This document shows, piece by piece, positions 1 to 7,058 of a stretch of 19,056 nt of DNA; positions within the stretch are counted from its first letter, which is position 1, and each line of letters starts with the position of its first letter. The stretch comes from JBOHTO01 sp050733695 (GTDB taxonomy: Bacteria > Gemmatimonadota > Gemmatimonadetes > Gemmatimonadales > Gemmatimonadaceae). A model generated the notes under the pieces. It was not told the DNA's origin and ran no database searches. It was given only the letters and a program-made list of their open reading frames with translations. The DNA is taken from positions 1-19,056 of the forward strand of contig JBOHTO010000045.1 of assembly GCA_050733695.1 (NCBI GenBank), given 5' to 3'. The position numbers and the translations under genes are program-made.

Positions 1-4
1 CCGG

Positions 5-25
5 CCCCCCCCACCCCCCCTCCCC
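5..25. repeat. C-rich homopolymer tract
   Basis: Runs of 8, 7 and 4 cytosines are separated by a single A and a single T, upstream of the first FHA gene. The complementary strand is a G-run tract that could form a quadruplex. A similar G-rich tract lies at 16535-16551. No gene is seen in bases 1-101; the open frame continues upstream of the FHA start but has no supporting similarity. Confidence 0.7.
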
Positions 26-101
26 GGTGATGCGACGGCCGACAGGGGCGGGAGTGATTAGTTTCTGTGCAGGAAGCGATCGTTTTCTACCTCGCCACCG
101 A

Positions 102-1031
102 ATGCCCTATCTCTCTTTCCGCGATGAACTTCGCCCGCTTGGCCCCGGTGTCCTGACAATAGGCAGCGGGACGGAAGCGAGCTGGCGGATTCCGAATCTC
201 GACCTCGCACCGCTGCATGCCATCCTGATGGTTGAGCGGGACGGCCGAGCTTCGATCGCGGCGGGTAGTGCGTCGGCGCCAATCGTCGTGAACGGGGTGG
301 AGCTTGACGGCGGCCGCGGGAAGCTCGGCTTTGGCGACAAGCTGCGTTTGGCCGGGGCGGAGTTCACTTACCAGAGGACCGCGAGAGCAGCGCCCTCCGA
401 CGAGGCCTACCTTCGCGACACCAAGCGCGGACGTGTCTACAAGCTTCTCGAGAAGACCCAGGTCGGGCGCGATCCGCGTTGCGTGATCCTGCTTCAGGAG
501 CCCGAGGTCTCACGCGTGCATGCAGAGATCGCGCGTCGGAGCGGACGGTTCTTCGTTCGACCGATCGGGATGGCCTACGTGCTGCTGAACACTGACCGCG
601 TACAGGACGAGGGCGAGCTCTCGGAGGGGGATGAGATCACCATCGGGCGAACGGTGCTGCGCTTCTCTGCCGAACCCGGCCCCTACCGTGCTCTCGACGG
701 CCCGCGGGACATGTTCGCGACCGGTGCGACCGGTGCGACCGGTGCCGGGCGCGAAGCGGGCGCCGGGGGAGCGAGGGGAGGCGGAGGGGGGGCCGTGGCC
801 GGCGGGAGTGCCAGCACCCACTCAGGCGGCGTGCGCTCGTTCGGAGCTGGTGGCGCGGCGGGTCCGGCGCATGTGCCGATGGATCGCCGCGCAGCCAGGA
901 TGCAGACCGTGTACATGGGTGCGATCGAGGTTCGCGAGCGGCTGGAGCGCGGACAGCGGCGGCGGATCGCGGTCATCGTGATCTTCATCCTCGCGGCGGC
1001 GCTGCTCGTTTTCTCGCTCGTATCGCGGTGA
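102..1031 (+). CDS. Twin-FHA-domain, C-terminally membrane-anchored protein
   Basis: Predicted 309-residue protein. An N-terminal degenerate FHA-like beta domain (about 1-92) is followed by a canonical FHA domain (about 112-190) with the phosphothreonine-binding signature GRD at 122-124, SRVH at 137-140 and N163. A long Gly/Ala-rich linker (about 206-256) follows, then one hydrophobic helix at the extreme C-terminus (about 288-307). This predicts a tail-anchored protein with a cytosolic phosphopeptide reader. The frame opens at 27, but I chose ATG 102 because the resulting N-terminus (MPYL) matches the start of the neighbouring paralogue, which has the same architecture. No strong Shine-Dalgarno is visible. 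FHA domains bind phosphothreonine; the partner kinase is not in this window. Confidence 0.85.
   Translation: MPYLSFRDELRPLGPGVLTIGSGTEASWRIPNLDLAPLHAILMVERDGRASIAAGSASAPIVVNGVELDGGRGKLGFGDKLRLAGAEFTYQRTARAAPSDEAYLRDTKRGRVYKLLEKTQVGRDPRCVILLQEPEVSRVHAEIARRSGRFFVRPIGMAYVLLNTDRVQDEGELSEGDEITIGRTVLRFSAEPGPYRALDGPRDMFATGATGATGAGREAGAGGARGGGGGAVAGGSASTHSGGVRSFGAGGAAGPAHVPMDRRAARMQTVYMGAIEVRERLERGQRRRIAVIVIFILAAALLVFSLVSR
717..745 (+). repeat. 9-bp tandem repeat in the FHA linker
   Basis: About three units of a 9-bp repeat (GCGACCGGT) encode Ala-Thr-Gly triplets at the beginning of the low-complexity linker. The period is a multiple of three, so copy-number change would alter linker length without breaking the frame. 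Confidence 0.8.
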
Positions 1032-1847
1032 TCAGGGCAACCCGAACACGACCGCTGCCGTAGCGACGATCACGAGCAGCGCGGCCAGGACAACGACGCG
1101 CGACCTGCGCCCGCCGTCGTACGAGTTGCGAGCACCGGTGTCACCGTCGTCGCGAACCGCCTTCATGACCGTTGTGGCGCGCTGGCTGCCGCGCGATTCG
1201 CCAGGCGCGGCTCCCTCCGCGATGCGTACACCCTGGGGCAGGGCCTCATGCGTGAATACGAGTGTCGTATTCGCGATCGCGATCCGATTGCCCTCTGCAA
1301 GCACCCGGGGGCCATTGACCCGCTGACCATCGACATGCGCGCCGGCGGAACCACTTGCGTAGAGCACGTGCACTCCGGCTTCCGACTTGATATCGGCGTG
1401 GAAACGCGAAACCTGCGGGTCCGTGAGGAGGATAGTGCTATGTGCATCGCGACCGATGCTGACCGACCGTCGCGTGAGGGCGTAGGCGACGCGCGACCGT
1501 TCGTCTATCAGGTGGGCGGATTGCTCGGGGGGCTCGTGCTCGTGTGAATGCGAAGTCCCGGGCTCGAGCACGTAGTGGAACCGTGCCGATCCGGCAGCGA
1601 TCGTGTCGCCCGGCGAGAGTGGGGTCGATCGTGCAGCGATCGGCATCCTGTTGACCACGACCACGTTCTGGGGCGAGACGGCGCGGACGGTTGCCGCACC
1701 GTCACTGCGCTCCGGCACGTTCACGGCGAAGTGTCTCGCCGCCAGATCGTGACGCTGCACTCGCACCGAGCACTGCGCCCCACCGCCCACGACAGTCTCG
1801 CCTGCGGGCAGTTCGAAGGCGTCTTCACCAAGCTCGAGATATGGCAT
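1032..1847 (-). CDS. Second twin-FHA, C-terminally membrane-anchored protein
   Basis: Predicted 271-residue protein that mirrors the convergent gene: a degenerate FHA-like region (about 1-93), a canonical FHA domain (about 118-198) with GRD at 132-134 and SRFH at 147-150, a low-complexity linker, and a single C-terminal hydrophobic helix (about 250-270). Both proteins start MPYL. A His/Glu-rich stretch joins the two FHA units (about 100-108). The ATG lies 6 bp after the stop of the upstream nucleotidyltransferase gene, so the two are probably cotranscribed. Its TGA abuts the TGA of the convergent FHA gene, forming the palindrome TGATCA. The most likely origin is duplication followed by inversion, but the sequences are quite diverged. 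The role is presumably phosphothreonine-dependent docking at the membrane. Confidence 0.85.
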   Translation of the reverse strand: MPYLELGEDAFELPAGETVVGGGAQCSVRVQRHDLAARHFAVNVPERSDGAATVRAVSPQNVVVVNRMPIAARSTPLSPGDTIAAGSARFHYVLEPGTSHSHEHEPPEQSAHLIDERSRVAYALTRRSVSIGRDAHSTILLTDPQVSRFHADIKSEAGVHVLYASGSAGAHVDGQRVNGPRVLAEGNRIAIANTTLVFTHEALPQGVRIAEGAAPGESRGSQRATTVMKAVRDDGDTGARNSYDGGRRSRVVVLAALLVIVATAAVVFGLP

Positions 1848-1853
1848 GGCCCG

Positions 1854-2531
1854 CTATTCCCCTCTGCCGACCGCGAGATCGGCCTTCGTGTCAATATTGC
1901 GGAGTATACCGCCATCAACGACTGCTATCTCATGCACGCGGTCACCGTATGCGCGCACGATGATCCTGGCGCCCCCGCCCTGAGGGCTGCCACCCTGGCC
2001 GGCCTCGACGGCCATGAGATCCGGCCAGGTCTCGCGCGCGAAGAACACGGGATGACCGCGGCGGCCGTGATGGGTTGGGACCACGATCGGTGCTTTCGTT
2101 CGCCGATATGCATCCACGATCGCGAGCACGCTCCCGATGTGGACGAAAGGATGATCCACCGGCCAGAGCAGCACACCCTGCGTCGGTGTGCCGGCGAGTT
2201 GCGCGAGGCCCAGCCGTACCGAGGCTATCTGTTCGCTCTCGTCGCGCGCATTCACGACGGCACGTGCGGGCGGTGGGACCGTCCAGCCGGGGCGCACGAC
2301 CGCGATGATCGGGGTCGCTCCGGACCCGGCGGCGAGATGCACGACTTCATCCAGAAACGTGGCTGGCAACGTGGCTGGCTCGGATGCCATTTCTCCACCC
2401 GATACCGGCGGCAGTCGAGCGCCGGCCTTTGGCTCGCCGAAGCGCGCGCCGCGACCCGCCGCCAGGATCACGCAGGCGAAGCGGATGTCGTTGGGCGCAC
2501 CGGCGACGGGTCGATCATCGACCACAGGCAT
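1854..2531 (-). CDS. MocA/MobA-like NTP transferase
   Basis: Predicted 225-residue nucleotidyltransferase of the molybdenum-cofactor cytidylyl/guanylyltransferase type. Visible signatures are the nucleotide-binding loop LAAGRGARFGEPK (23-35), the RDESEQIASVRLGL segment (96-109), PVDHPF at 124-129 holding the metal-binding Asp, the substrate loop HGRRGHPVFF (155-164) and a C-terminal NIDTKADL (212-219). Family members transfer CMP or GMP to molybdopterin, often next to xanthine or CO dehydrogenase genes; none is visible here, so the substrate is open. The usual LL after the lysine is replaced by AGARL. The frame extends to a TTG at 2609, but that extension looks non-native, so I chose the ATG at 2531. 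The FHA gene follows 6 bp downstream. Confidence 0.82.
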   Translation of the reverse strand: MPVVDDRPVAGAPNDIRFACVILAAGRGARFGEPKAGARLPPVSGGEMASEPATLPATFLDEVVHLAAGSGATPIIAVVRPGWTVPPPARAVVNARDESEQIASVRLGLAQLAGTPTQGVLLWPVDHPFVHIGSVLAIVDAYRRTKAPIVVPTHHGRRGHPVFFARETWPDLMAVEAGQGGSPQGGGARIIVRAYGDRVHEIAVVDGGILRNIDTKADLAVGRGE

Positions 2532-2599
2532 CAACGGGATTTCAGCATGTCGAGAGATGACAGACCGTACATTCCGCTGGCCTCCGTTCCACCGCCGGC

Positions 2600-2620
2600 A
2601 TTCCCGCAAGAACCGGGAAT
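2600..2620. repeat. Perfect 7-bp inverted repeat
   Basis: ATTCCCG and CGGGAAT flank a 7-nt loop in the 132-bp gap between the Uma2 gene stop and the nucleotidyltransferase start. No T-run follows on either strand, so it is a poor intrinsic terminator. It could be an operator or an mRNA processing hairpin. Confidence 0.5.
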
Positions 2621-2663
2621 CCCTGTTACTGTGTGTTCATTGTTGTGGTGTTCGCGGCAGTGA

Positions 2664-3227
2664 TCAATCTCCGATCACCTCGGCGAAGTACCTGACGAGG
2701 TCGATGATCAGCGGCTCCGCGCTCACCTGCGGCCGCCACGCGAGTGACGCGACGAGCAGCTCCGGCTTCTCACCATCCGGTCGCCACCGCTCCACCACGC
2801 GCGCATCGAGGTCGACGATCCAGTACTCCGGAACGCGCGCTCGCTGATAGCGCAACCGCTTCGCCGAGCGGTCCCATCGCGCGGTCGACGGCGAGAGGAC
2901 CTCGACCGCGAGCAGCAGCTCGCTGATGTCCTTCCACTGCTCGGACGGCTGCCCGGCGGCACGAGGCGCGACGAAAACGTCAGGCTGGACCAGCGTGTAC
3001 GGATCCAGCTCGATGTCTGCCGGAGACTGGAGAACTTCCGCGTCGCCCAACCTGGCGACGTAGGGATGCAGGAGCACAGCCATGCGCATCACGGCGCGCT
3101 GATGCAGGCGCCGAGGCGCGGCCGTCACGAAATGCTCGCCGTCGACAGTCTCGTGACGCAAGCTGTCGTCCGGCAGTGCTCGCACCATCTCGGCGGTCCA
3201 GACGGTGGCTTGAGAGGGCATGACCAT
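2664..3227 (-). CDS. Uma2 family (DUF820) endonuclease-like protein
   Basis: Predicted 187-residue protein of the Uma2/DUF820 family, which has a PD-(D/E)XK nuclease-type fold. Candidate active-site residues are E31 (DGEHF), D83 (QPDVFV), E109 (AVEVLSPST) and K123 (DRSAKRLRY), followed by the characteristic RVPEYWIVDLDARVVERW block. The frame is open to 3527, but that part runs antisense through the TPP aptamer and is not credible. ATG 3227 has a GAGGA about 10 nt upstream and is preferred over the ATG two codons later. The biological role of this widespread family is poorly defined. The gene stands alone, divergent from thiC and 132 bp upstream of the nucleotidyltransferase gene. Confidence 0.88.
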   Translation of the reverse strand: MVMPSQATVWTAEMVRALPDDSLRHETVDGEHFVTAAPRRLHQRAVMRMAVLLHPYVARLGDAEVLQSPADIELDPYTLVQPDVFVAPRAAGQPSEQWKDISELLLAVEVLSPSTARWDRSAKRLRYQRARVPEYWIVDLDARVVERWRPDGEKPELLVASLAWRPQVSAEPLIIDLVRYFAEVIGD

Positions 3228-3405
3228 AAGTTGGCTATCCTCGCGCCGAATGGGCAAGCGCGCATGCGGAACGGTGCCATGAACGTCTGCGTTCGCCGCA
3301 TCGTATCCCTGCGCCAATTCTCCCTCGAATGCCGCCGACGGTCCTGACATCCAGCAGCACTCCGCCAGCCGTGGCAATGGCCTGCCAAGTTCGCTACCTT
3401 GCAAC

Positions 3406-3523
3406 AACGACAGGGGTGCCGGAGAGCAGTCCGCCCAGCCCGTAACCCGGGTGTTGCGGCGGATCCGCCGGCTGAGAGAGTCCCTCATGACCTGATCCGG
3501 CTCGTACCGGCGTAGGGAGTCAG
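3406..3523 (+). promoter_or_regulatory. TPP (thi-box) riboswitch
   Basis: The aptamer core is recognisable by position: GGGGTGCC (3413-3420), CTGAGA (3472-3477), CCTGATCCGG (3491-3500) and CCGGCGTAGGGA (3507-3518), in canonical order and spacing. A GC-rich P3 extension (about 3421-3469) is longer than minimal. The AGGGAG at 3514-3519 is both the conserved 3' part of the aptamer and the only Shine-Dalgarno for thiC, 7 nt before the ATG. TPP binding should therefore block ribosome access directly, with no separate expression platform. A weak promoter-like pair (TGGCAA 3372-3377, TACCTT 3395-3400, 17-bp spacer) lies just upstream. Nothing else coding is seen in the 299-bp gap. Confidence 0.95.
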
Positions 3524-3526
3524 ACA

Positions 3527-4912
3527 ATGGACGTACGTACGCAGATGGCGCTCGCCCGCCGCGGCGAGATCACGGAAGCCATGGGCTTCGTGGCGGGGCG
3601 CGAGGCCCTCGCGCCCGAACTCATTCGGGACGAGATCGCGCGCGGCCGTCTCATCATCCCCGCCAACGTACACCACCTGGCCCGTGCGCTGGAGCCGATG
3701 GCGATCGGCAAGCTGTCGCGGGTCAAGATCAACGCGAACATCGGGAACTCCGCCGTCACGTCCTCGATCGACGAAGAGGTCGCGAAGCTGCGCCTCGCCG
3801 TTCAGTATGGCGCCGACACCGTGATGGACCTCTCCACCGGCAGGGACATCGACGCCGTGCGCGAGGCGATCATCGCCGCGTCCACGGTGCCCATCGGTAC
3901 GGTGCCCATCTATCAGGCGGTGCTGATGGGCAAGGAGCTCGAGGAGCTCACGGCCAATGACCTGCTCGATGTGATCGAGCACCAGGCGCGGCAGGGCGTG
4001 GACTACATGACGATCCACGCCGGCATACTGTTCGAGCATCTGCCGCTGGTCCACGGGCGCGTGACCGGGATCGTGAGCCGCGGCGGATCGCTGCACGCCG
4101 TGTGGATGATGCACCATCGCAGGCAGAACCCGCTGTACGAGCGCTATGACGACGTGCTCGACATCCTCGCCCGCTACGATGTCACGATCTCGCTCGGCGA
4201 TTCGCTCCGCCCGGGCTCGATTCACGACGCGAGCGACCGCGCGCAGTTCGCCGAGCTGGAAACGCTGGGCGAGCTGACGAAGCGCGCGTGGCAGCGCGAC
4301 GTGCAGGTGATGGTCGAAGGCCCTGGTCACATCCCCATGCACCAGATCGAGATGAACGTGCGCAAGCAGAAGGAGATCTGCCACGAGGCGCCGTTCTACA
4401 CACTGGGGCCACTCGTCACGGACATCGCGCCCGGCTACGATCACATCACGAGCGCGATCGGCGCCGCCATGATCGGCTGGTACGGCGCCGACATGCTCTG
4501 CTATGTGACTCCCAAGGAGCACCTGGGACTGCCCAACGCAGAGGACGTCCGTCAGGGAGTGATCGCCTACAGGATCGCCGCGCATTCGGCGGACATCGCG
4601 CGCGGACACCCCGGTGCCACGGACCGCGATGATGCTCTCTCACGCGCACGCTACGCCTTCGACTGGAACGAGCAGTTCCGACTCAGCCTCGATCCCGAGC
4701 GCGCGCGCGAGTATCACGATGAGACTCTCCCGGCAGAGTATTTCAAGAGCGCCGAGTTCTGTGCGATGTGCGGCCCGAAGTTCTGTTCCATGCACCACTC
4801 GCGCACGATCGACGAAGGGATCGCTGCGCTGGCCGCGGCAGCGGCGGCGGCGGCGGCGGACGCCGAAGCGGAAGTCGGATCGGGCGATCCGGTGGGCGCC
4901 GCTCAGGGGTAG
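3527..4912 (+). CDS. thiC: Phosphomethylpyrimidine synthase ThiC (short form)
   Basis: Predicted 461-residue radical-SAM-like enzyme converting aminoimidazole ribotide to hydroxymethylpyrimidine phosphate in thiamin synthesis. The conserved blocks are visible: NANIGNSAVTSSIDEE, GADTVMDLSTGRDI, YMTIHAGI, SRGGS, the EGPGHIPMHQIE loop and the C-terminal 4Fe-4S ligands CAMCGPKFC (C412, C415, C420). It lacks the extra N-terminal domain of the roughly 600-residue E. coli type, as in cyanobacterial and some other bacterial ThiCs. The start ATG lies 7 nt after the aptamer-embedded ribosome binding site. The C-terminal tail is a poly-alanine and acidic extension (about 432-461) coded partly by a GCG trinucleotide run. 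The M23 genes follow after 33 bp and may be cotranscribed. Confidence 0.97.
   Translation: MDVRTQMALARRGEITEAMGFVAGREALAPELIRDEIARGRLIIPANVHHLARALEPMAIGKLSRVKINANIGNSAVTSSIDEEVAKLRLAVQYGADTVMDLSTGRDIDAVREAIIAASTVPIGTVPIYQAVLMGKELEELTANDLLDVIEHQARQGVDYMTIHAGILFEHLPLVHGRVTGIVSRGGSLHAVWMMHHRRQNPLYERYDDVLDILARYDVTISLGDSLRPGSIHDASDRAQFAELETLGELTKRAWQRDVQVMVEGPGHIPMHQIEMNVRKQKEICHEAPFYTLGPLVTDIAPGYDHITSAIGAAMIGWYGADMLCYVTPKEHLGLPNAEDVRQGVIAYRIAAHSADIARGHPGATDRDDALSRARYAFDWNEQFRLSLDPERAREYHDETLPAEYFKSAEFCAMCGPKFCSMHHSRTIDEGIAALAAAAAAAAADAEAEVGSGDPVGAAQG
4841..4858 (+). repeat. GCG trinucleotide run in the thiC tail
   Basis: Six uninterrupted GCG units encode part of a nine-alanine stretch downstream of the Fe-S cluster motif of ThiC. 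It lies in a non-conserved tail where slippage would be tolerated. Confidence 0.75.
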
Positions 4913-4945
4913 CATCGCGCGCCGCGCTCGCGCATCCTTCCCGCG

Positions 4946-5566
4946 ATGCACCTGCAGATCCGCCGCGGCCGCCGCGGCCGCCGACCGTCCGCCGTCCTCT
5001 CGTTCGTACTCCTCGCCTTGATCGCCGCCTGCGCCCCCGGCCCGCGTCCCTCGACGCGCGGCGTCCCCGTGCCCGAGCCAGAGCCGGGGCCCGGCGACGC
5101 CGACGCGGAGATAGCGTATCTCATCTCGCGCGCGCTGATGGTTCCGGTCGCCGGGATCGCGCCATTGGACCTCGCCAACAGCTTCGACGCCCCGCGCGGA
5201 TCACGCCGCCACAACGCGATTGACATTCTCGCGCCGCGCGGCACGCCCGTGCTCGCAGCCGACGACGGCCGCATACTCAAGCTGAGATCCAATTCGGCTG
5301 GCGGCATCACGATCTACGCGCTGGATCCCAGTGAGGACTACATCTTCTACTACGCACACCTGGATCGCTACCGGCGCGGCCTCGAGGAGGGTGACGATGT
5401 GCGGCGCGGCGACGTGCTGGGGTACGTCGGCACGACCGGCAACGCGCCGGATCACATCCCGCACCTGCACTTCCAGCTCATGCGGCTGGTTGACCCGTCG
5501 CGCTGGTGGGAGGGGCGGCCCATCGATCCGCTGCCGTTCCTTGTATTGCCGGGAGACGAGAGTTGA
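4946..5566 (+). CDS. M23 family peptidase lipoprotein (first copy)
   Basis: Predicted 206-residue lipoprotein. The N-terminus has several arginines, a hydrophobic stretch and a lipobox ending LIAAC with C29 as the lipidation site, followed by a Pro/Glu-rich linker. The M23 (LytM-like) domain occupies about 83-200 with the full zinc site: H89 and D93 (RRHNAID), H138 (YAHLD) and H173/H175 (PHLHF). The catalytic set is complete, so it is probably an active peptidoglycan or cell-wall cross-link endopeptidase facing the periplasm. It lies 33 bp after thiC without an obvious Shine-Dalgarno and overlaps the next gene. The catalytic domain is strikingly similar to that of the next gene, indicating a tandem duplication. 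Confidence 0.9.
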   Translation: MHLQIRRGRRGRRPSAVLSFVLLALIAACAPGPRPSTRGVPVPEPEPGPGDADAEIAYLISRALMVPVAGIAPLDLANSFDAPRGSRRHNAIDILAPRGTPVLAADDGRILKLRSNSAGGITIYALDPSEDYIFYYAHLDRYRRGLEEGDDVRRGDVLGYVGTTGNAPDHIPHLHFQLMRLVDPSRWWEGRPIDPLPFLVLPGDES

Positions 5567-6249
5567 AAGGAGCGGGGCGCGCGGACCTCTGGGTGCCGCT
5601 TGCCGTGACTGCGATGCTCACGGGCTGCGCCGTGGAAGGCGATGAGACGCCCAATGTCGACACCGTGCTCGTCGTCGACACACTGGTCCGATTCGATACA
5701 CTGATCGTCGTGGACACCGTTGTTGCGCTCGGGATCGACTCTCTCATAAGCGTGCCCGAGTCAGGTGCGGGTACGGAAGTCACGAGAGAGGATATCGCGT
5801 ACCTCCGATCGCGCCGGCTGCTTGTGCCCGTCGCCGGCGTGCCGGCGACCAATCTGCCGGACAACTTCGACGCCCCGCGCGGCTCCCGGCGTCACAACGC
5901 GATGGATCTTCTCGCCCCGCGCGGAACCCCGGTGCTCTCGACCGACGATGGACGCATCGTCCAGTTGCACACGAGCGATGGAGGCGGGCTCACGATCTAC
6001 GCCACCGATCCGCAGGAGCGGTTCATCTATTTCTACGCTCATCTCGATCGATACCGGCCCGGGATCGCCCAAGACACTCGGGTCGCCCAGGGCGACACGA
6101 TCGGCTTCGTTGGCACTACGGGCAATGCGCCCGCGAACGTGCCGCACCTGCACTTCGCGATCGCGCGTGCGGACGAGGAGAAGCGCTGGTGGGCCGGCAC
6201 GCCGATCGATCCCCGCCCGTTTCTCACGACGGCTCTGCTCGGACCATGA
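5563..6249 (+). CDS. M23 family peptidase lipoprotein (second copy)
   Basis: Predicted 228-residue lipoprotein. I chose TTG 5563, which overlaps the upstream TGA as TTGA. It has GGGAG 7 nt upstream and gives a clean lipoprotein signal (MKGAGRADLW..., lipobox MLTGC, C22). Longer forms of the frame spoil the signal. A repetitive Val/Asp/Thr segment (about 31-62, recurring VDTV/VDTL/FDTL units) links to the M23 domain, whose zinc ligands are H111, D115, H160, H195 and H197. Blocks such as FDAPRGSRRHNA, LAPRGTPVL and GTTGNAP are shared exactly with the upstream copy, whereas the linkers are unrelated. Translational coupling suggests the pair is made together. Confidence 0.88.
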   Translation: MKGAGRADLWVPLAVTAMLTGCAVEGDETPNVDTVLVVDTLVRFDTLIVVDTVVALGIDSLISVPESGAGTEVTREDIAYLRSRRLLVPVAGVPATNLPDNFDAPRGSRRHNAMDLLAPRGTPVLSTDDGRIVQLHTSDGGGLTIYATDPQERFIYFYAHLDRYRPGIAQDTRVAQGDTIGFVGTTGNAPANVPHLHFAIARADEEKRWWAGTPIDPRPFLTTALLGP

Positions 6250-6557
6250 CCATGTCGGGAAAGGAGCGCGCCGCGCTGCGCGGCGAGGCACACCGGCTCG
6301 AACCGCTGGTGCACCTCGGACAGCAGGGCATCACCCAGGCGGCGATCGCGTCGCTCGACGATGCGCTCCGTACGCACGAACTCGTCAAGGTCAGGCTGGG
6401 CAGGAATACCGACATCCCCGCTCGCGACGCCGCGCGACAGCTCGCGGAAGCGACCGGGTCCGACGTGATTCAGGTGATCGGGAAGACGACGACTCTCTAC
6501 AGGGAGAACCCGGACCTTCCGCACCGGTCCGGTGGACAACCGGCGTGGAGGGGCTGA
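6246..6557 (+). CDS. yhbY: YhbY-type CRM-domain RNA-binding protein
   Basis: Predicted 103-residue protein consisting of a single CRM domain: LRGEAHRLEPLVHLGQQGIT near the N-terminus, the ALRTHELVKVRLG block, and QVIGKTTTLYRENP at the end. YhbY proteins bind RNA and associate with pre-50S ribosomal particles. The ATG overlaps the upstream peptidase stop as ATGA; a second ATG two codons later is an alternative. Coupling of a ribosome-assembly protein to cell-wall peptidases is probably only operon convenience. Confidence 0.9.
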   Translation: MTMSGKERAALRGEAHRLEPLVHLGQQGITQAAIASLDDALRTHELVKVRLGRNTDIPARDAARQLAEATGSDVIQVIGKTTTLYRENPDLPHRSGGQPAWRG

Positions 6558-6643
6558 TGCGGTGACTGCACGGCCTGTTGATCGGCGCCAGCCTGCCCTA
6601 TCTTTACAGTCTGCAAATCATCGCCGGAATACCGAGGCGCAAC

Positions 6644-6907
6644 ATGCCCTACATCATCACCGAAGCGTGCAAGGACACGAAGGACAAGGCCTGCGTGGAC
6701 GTCTGTCCCGTGGACTGCATCTACGAAGGGCCGGAGCAGCTCTACATCCACCCGGATGAGTGCATAGACTGCGGCGCGTGCGAGCCCGAGTGTCCTGTGA
6801 CTGCCATATTCCCCGAGGAAGATGTCCCGCCGCAGTCGAAGGAGTACATCCAGATCAACAGGGATGTGTTCCAGAGCGACAATCCGCCCCAGCGGCCCAG
6901 CCGCTGA
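6644..6907 (+). CDS. fdxA: 7Fe ferredoxin ([3Fe-4S][4Fe-4S])
   Basis: Predicted 87-residue ferredoxin. Eight cysteines lie at 9, 17, 21, 25, 40, 43, 46 and 50. This matches, shifted by one, the Azotobacter FdI ligand pattern: C9, C17 and C50 for the 3Fe-4S cluster, and C21, C40, C43 and C46 for the 4Fe-4S cluster, with C25 spare. Residue 12 is Thr, so the first cluster cannot be a standard 4Fe-4S. ATG 6644 has GAGG 6 nt upstream; the frame opens earlier at 6578 but that part is not ferredoxin-like. The 86-bp gap after yhbY holds a weak promoter-like pair (TTGATC 6578, TATCTT 6599, spacer only 15 bp). It acts as a cytosolic low-potential electron carrier. Confidence 0.93.
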   Translation: MPYIITEACKDTKDKACVDVCPVDCIYEGPEQLYIHPDECIDCGACEPECPVTAIFPEEDVPPQSKEYIQINRDVFQSDNPPQRPSR

Positions 6908-6921
6908 GCCCCGTCTCGCCG

Positions 6922-6973
6922 CCGGCTCTCGCTTGACCGCGCCCGAGCGACTCGATCGAAGCGGGCTCGCCGG
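6922..6973 (+). terminator. Imperfect hairpin downstream of the ferredoxin gene
   Basis: CCGGC/GCCGG and CGCTT/AAGCG arms form an interrupted stem about 15 nt after the ferredoxin stop, enclosing a smaller CGAG-CGA-CTCG hairpin. There is no T-run, so intrinsic termination is uncertain. The remaining 6908-7058 gap, between converging transcripts, shows no gene. Confidence 0.3.
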
Positions 6974-7058
6974 CTGGATGCACTGCTGAACTACTTCCGC
7001 GCCGCGAGCACCGGTGGCTGCACCACGCAGGACAGGGCGACCGCGGTGTGCGACATGC

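Noticed and set aside
1548..2663. Long plus-strand open frame opposite the nucleotidyltransferase
   Set aside because: Lies antisense to two recognisable genes and shows no domain; typical shadow frame in high-GC DNA.
3228..3527. N-terminal extension of the Uma2 gene to 3527
   Set aside because: Would be coded by the antisense of the TPP aptamer and matches nothing in the family; ATG 3227 has a ribosome binding site.
3485..4609. Minus-strand open frame across thiC and the riboswitch
   Set aside because: thiC is unambiguous; the antisense product is His/Asp/Arg-rich without recognisable fold.
6908..7058. tRNA or small RNA gene after the ferredoxin
   Set aside because: Only an imperfect hairpin is present; no cloverleaf, T-loop motif or promoter was recognisable.
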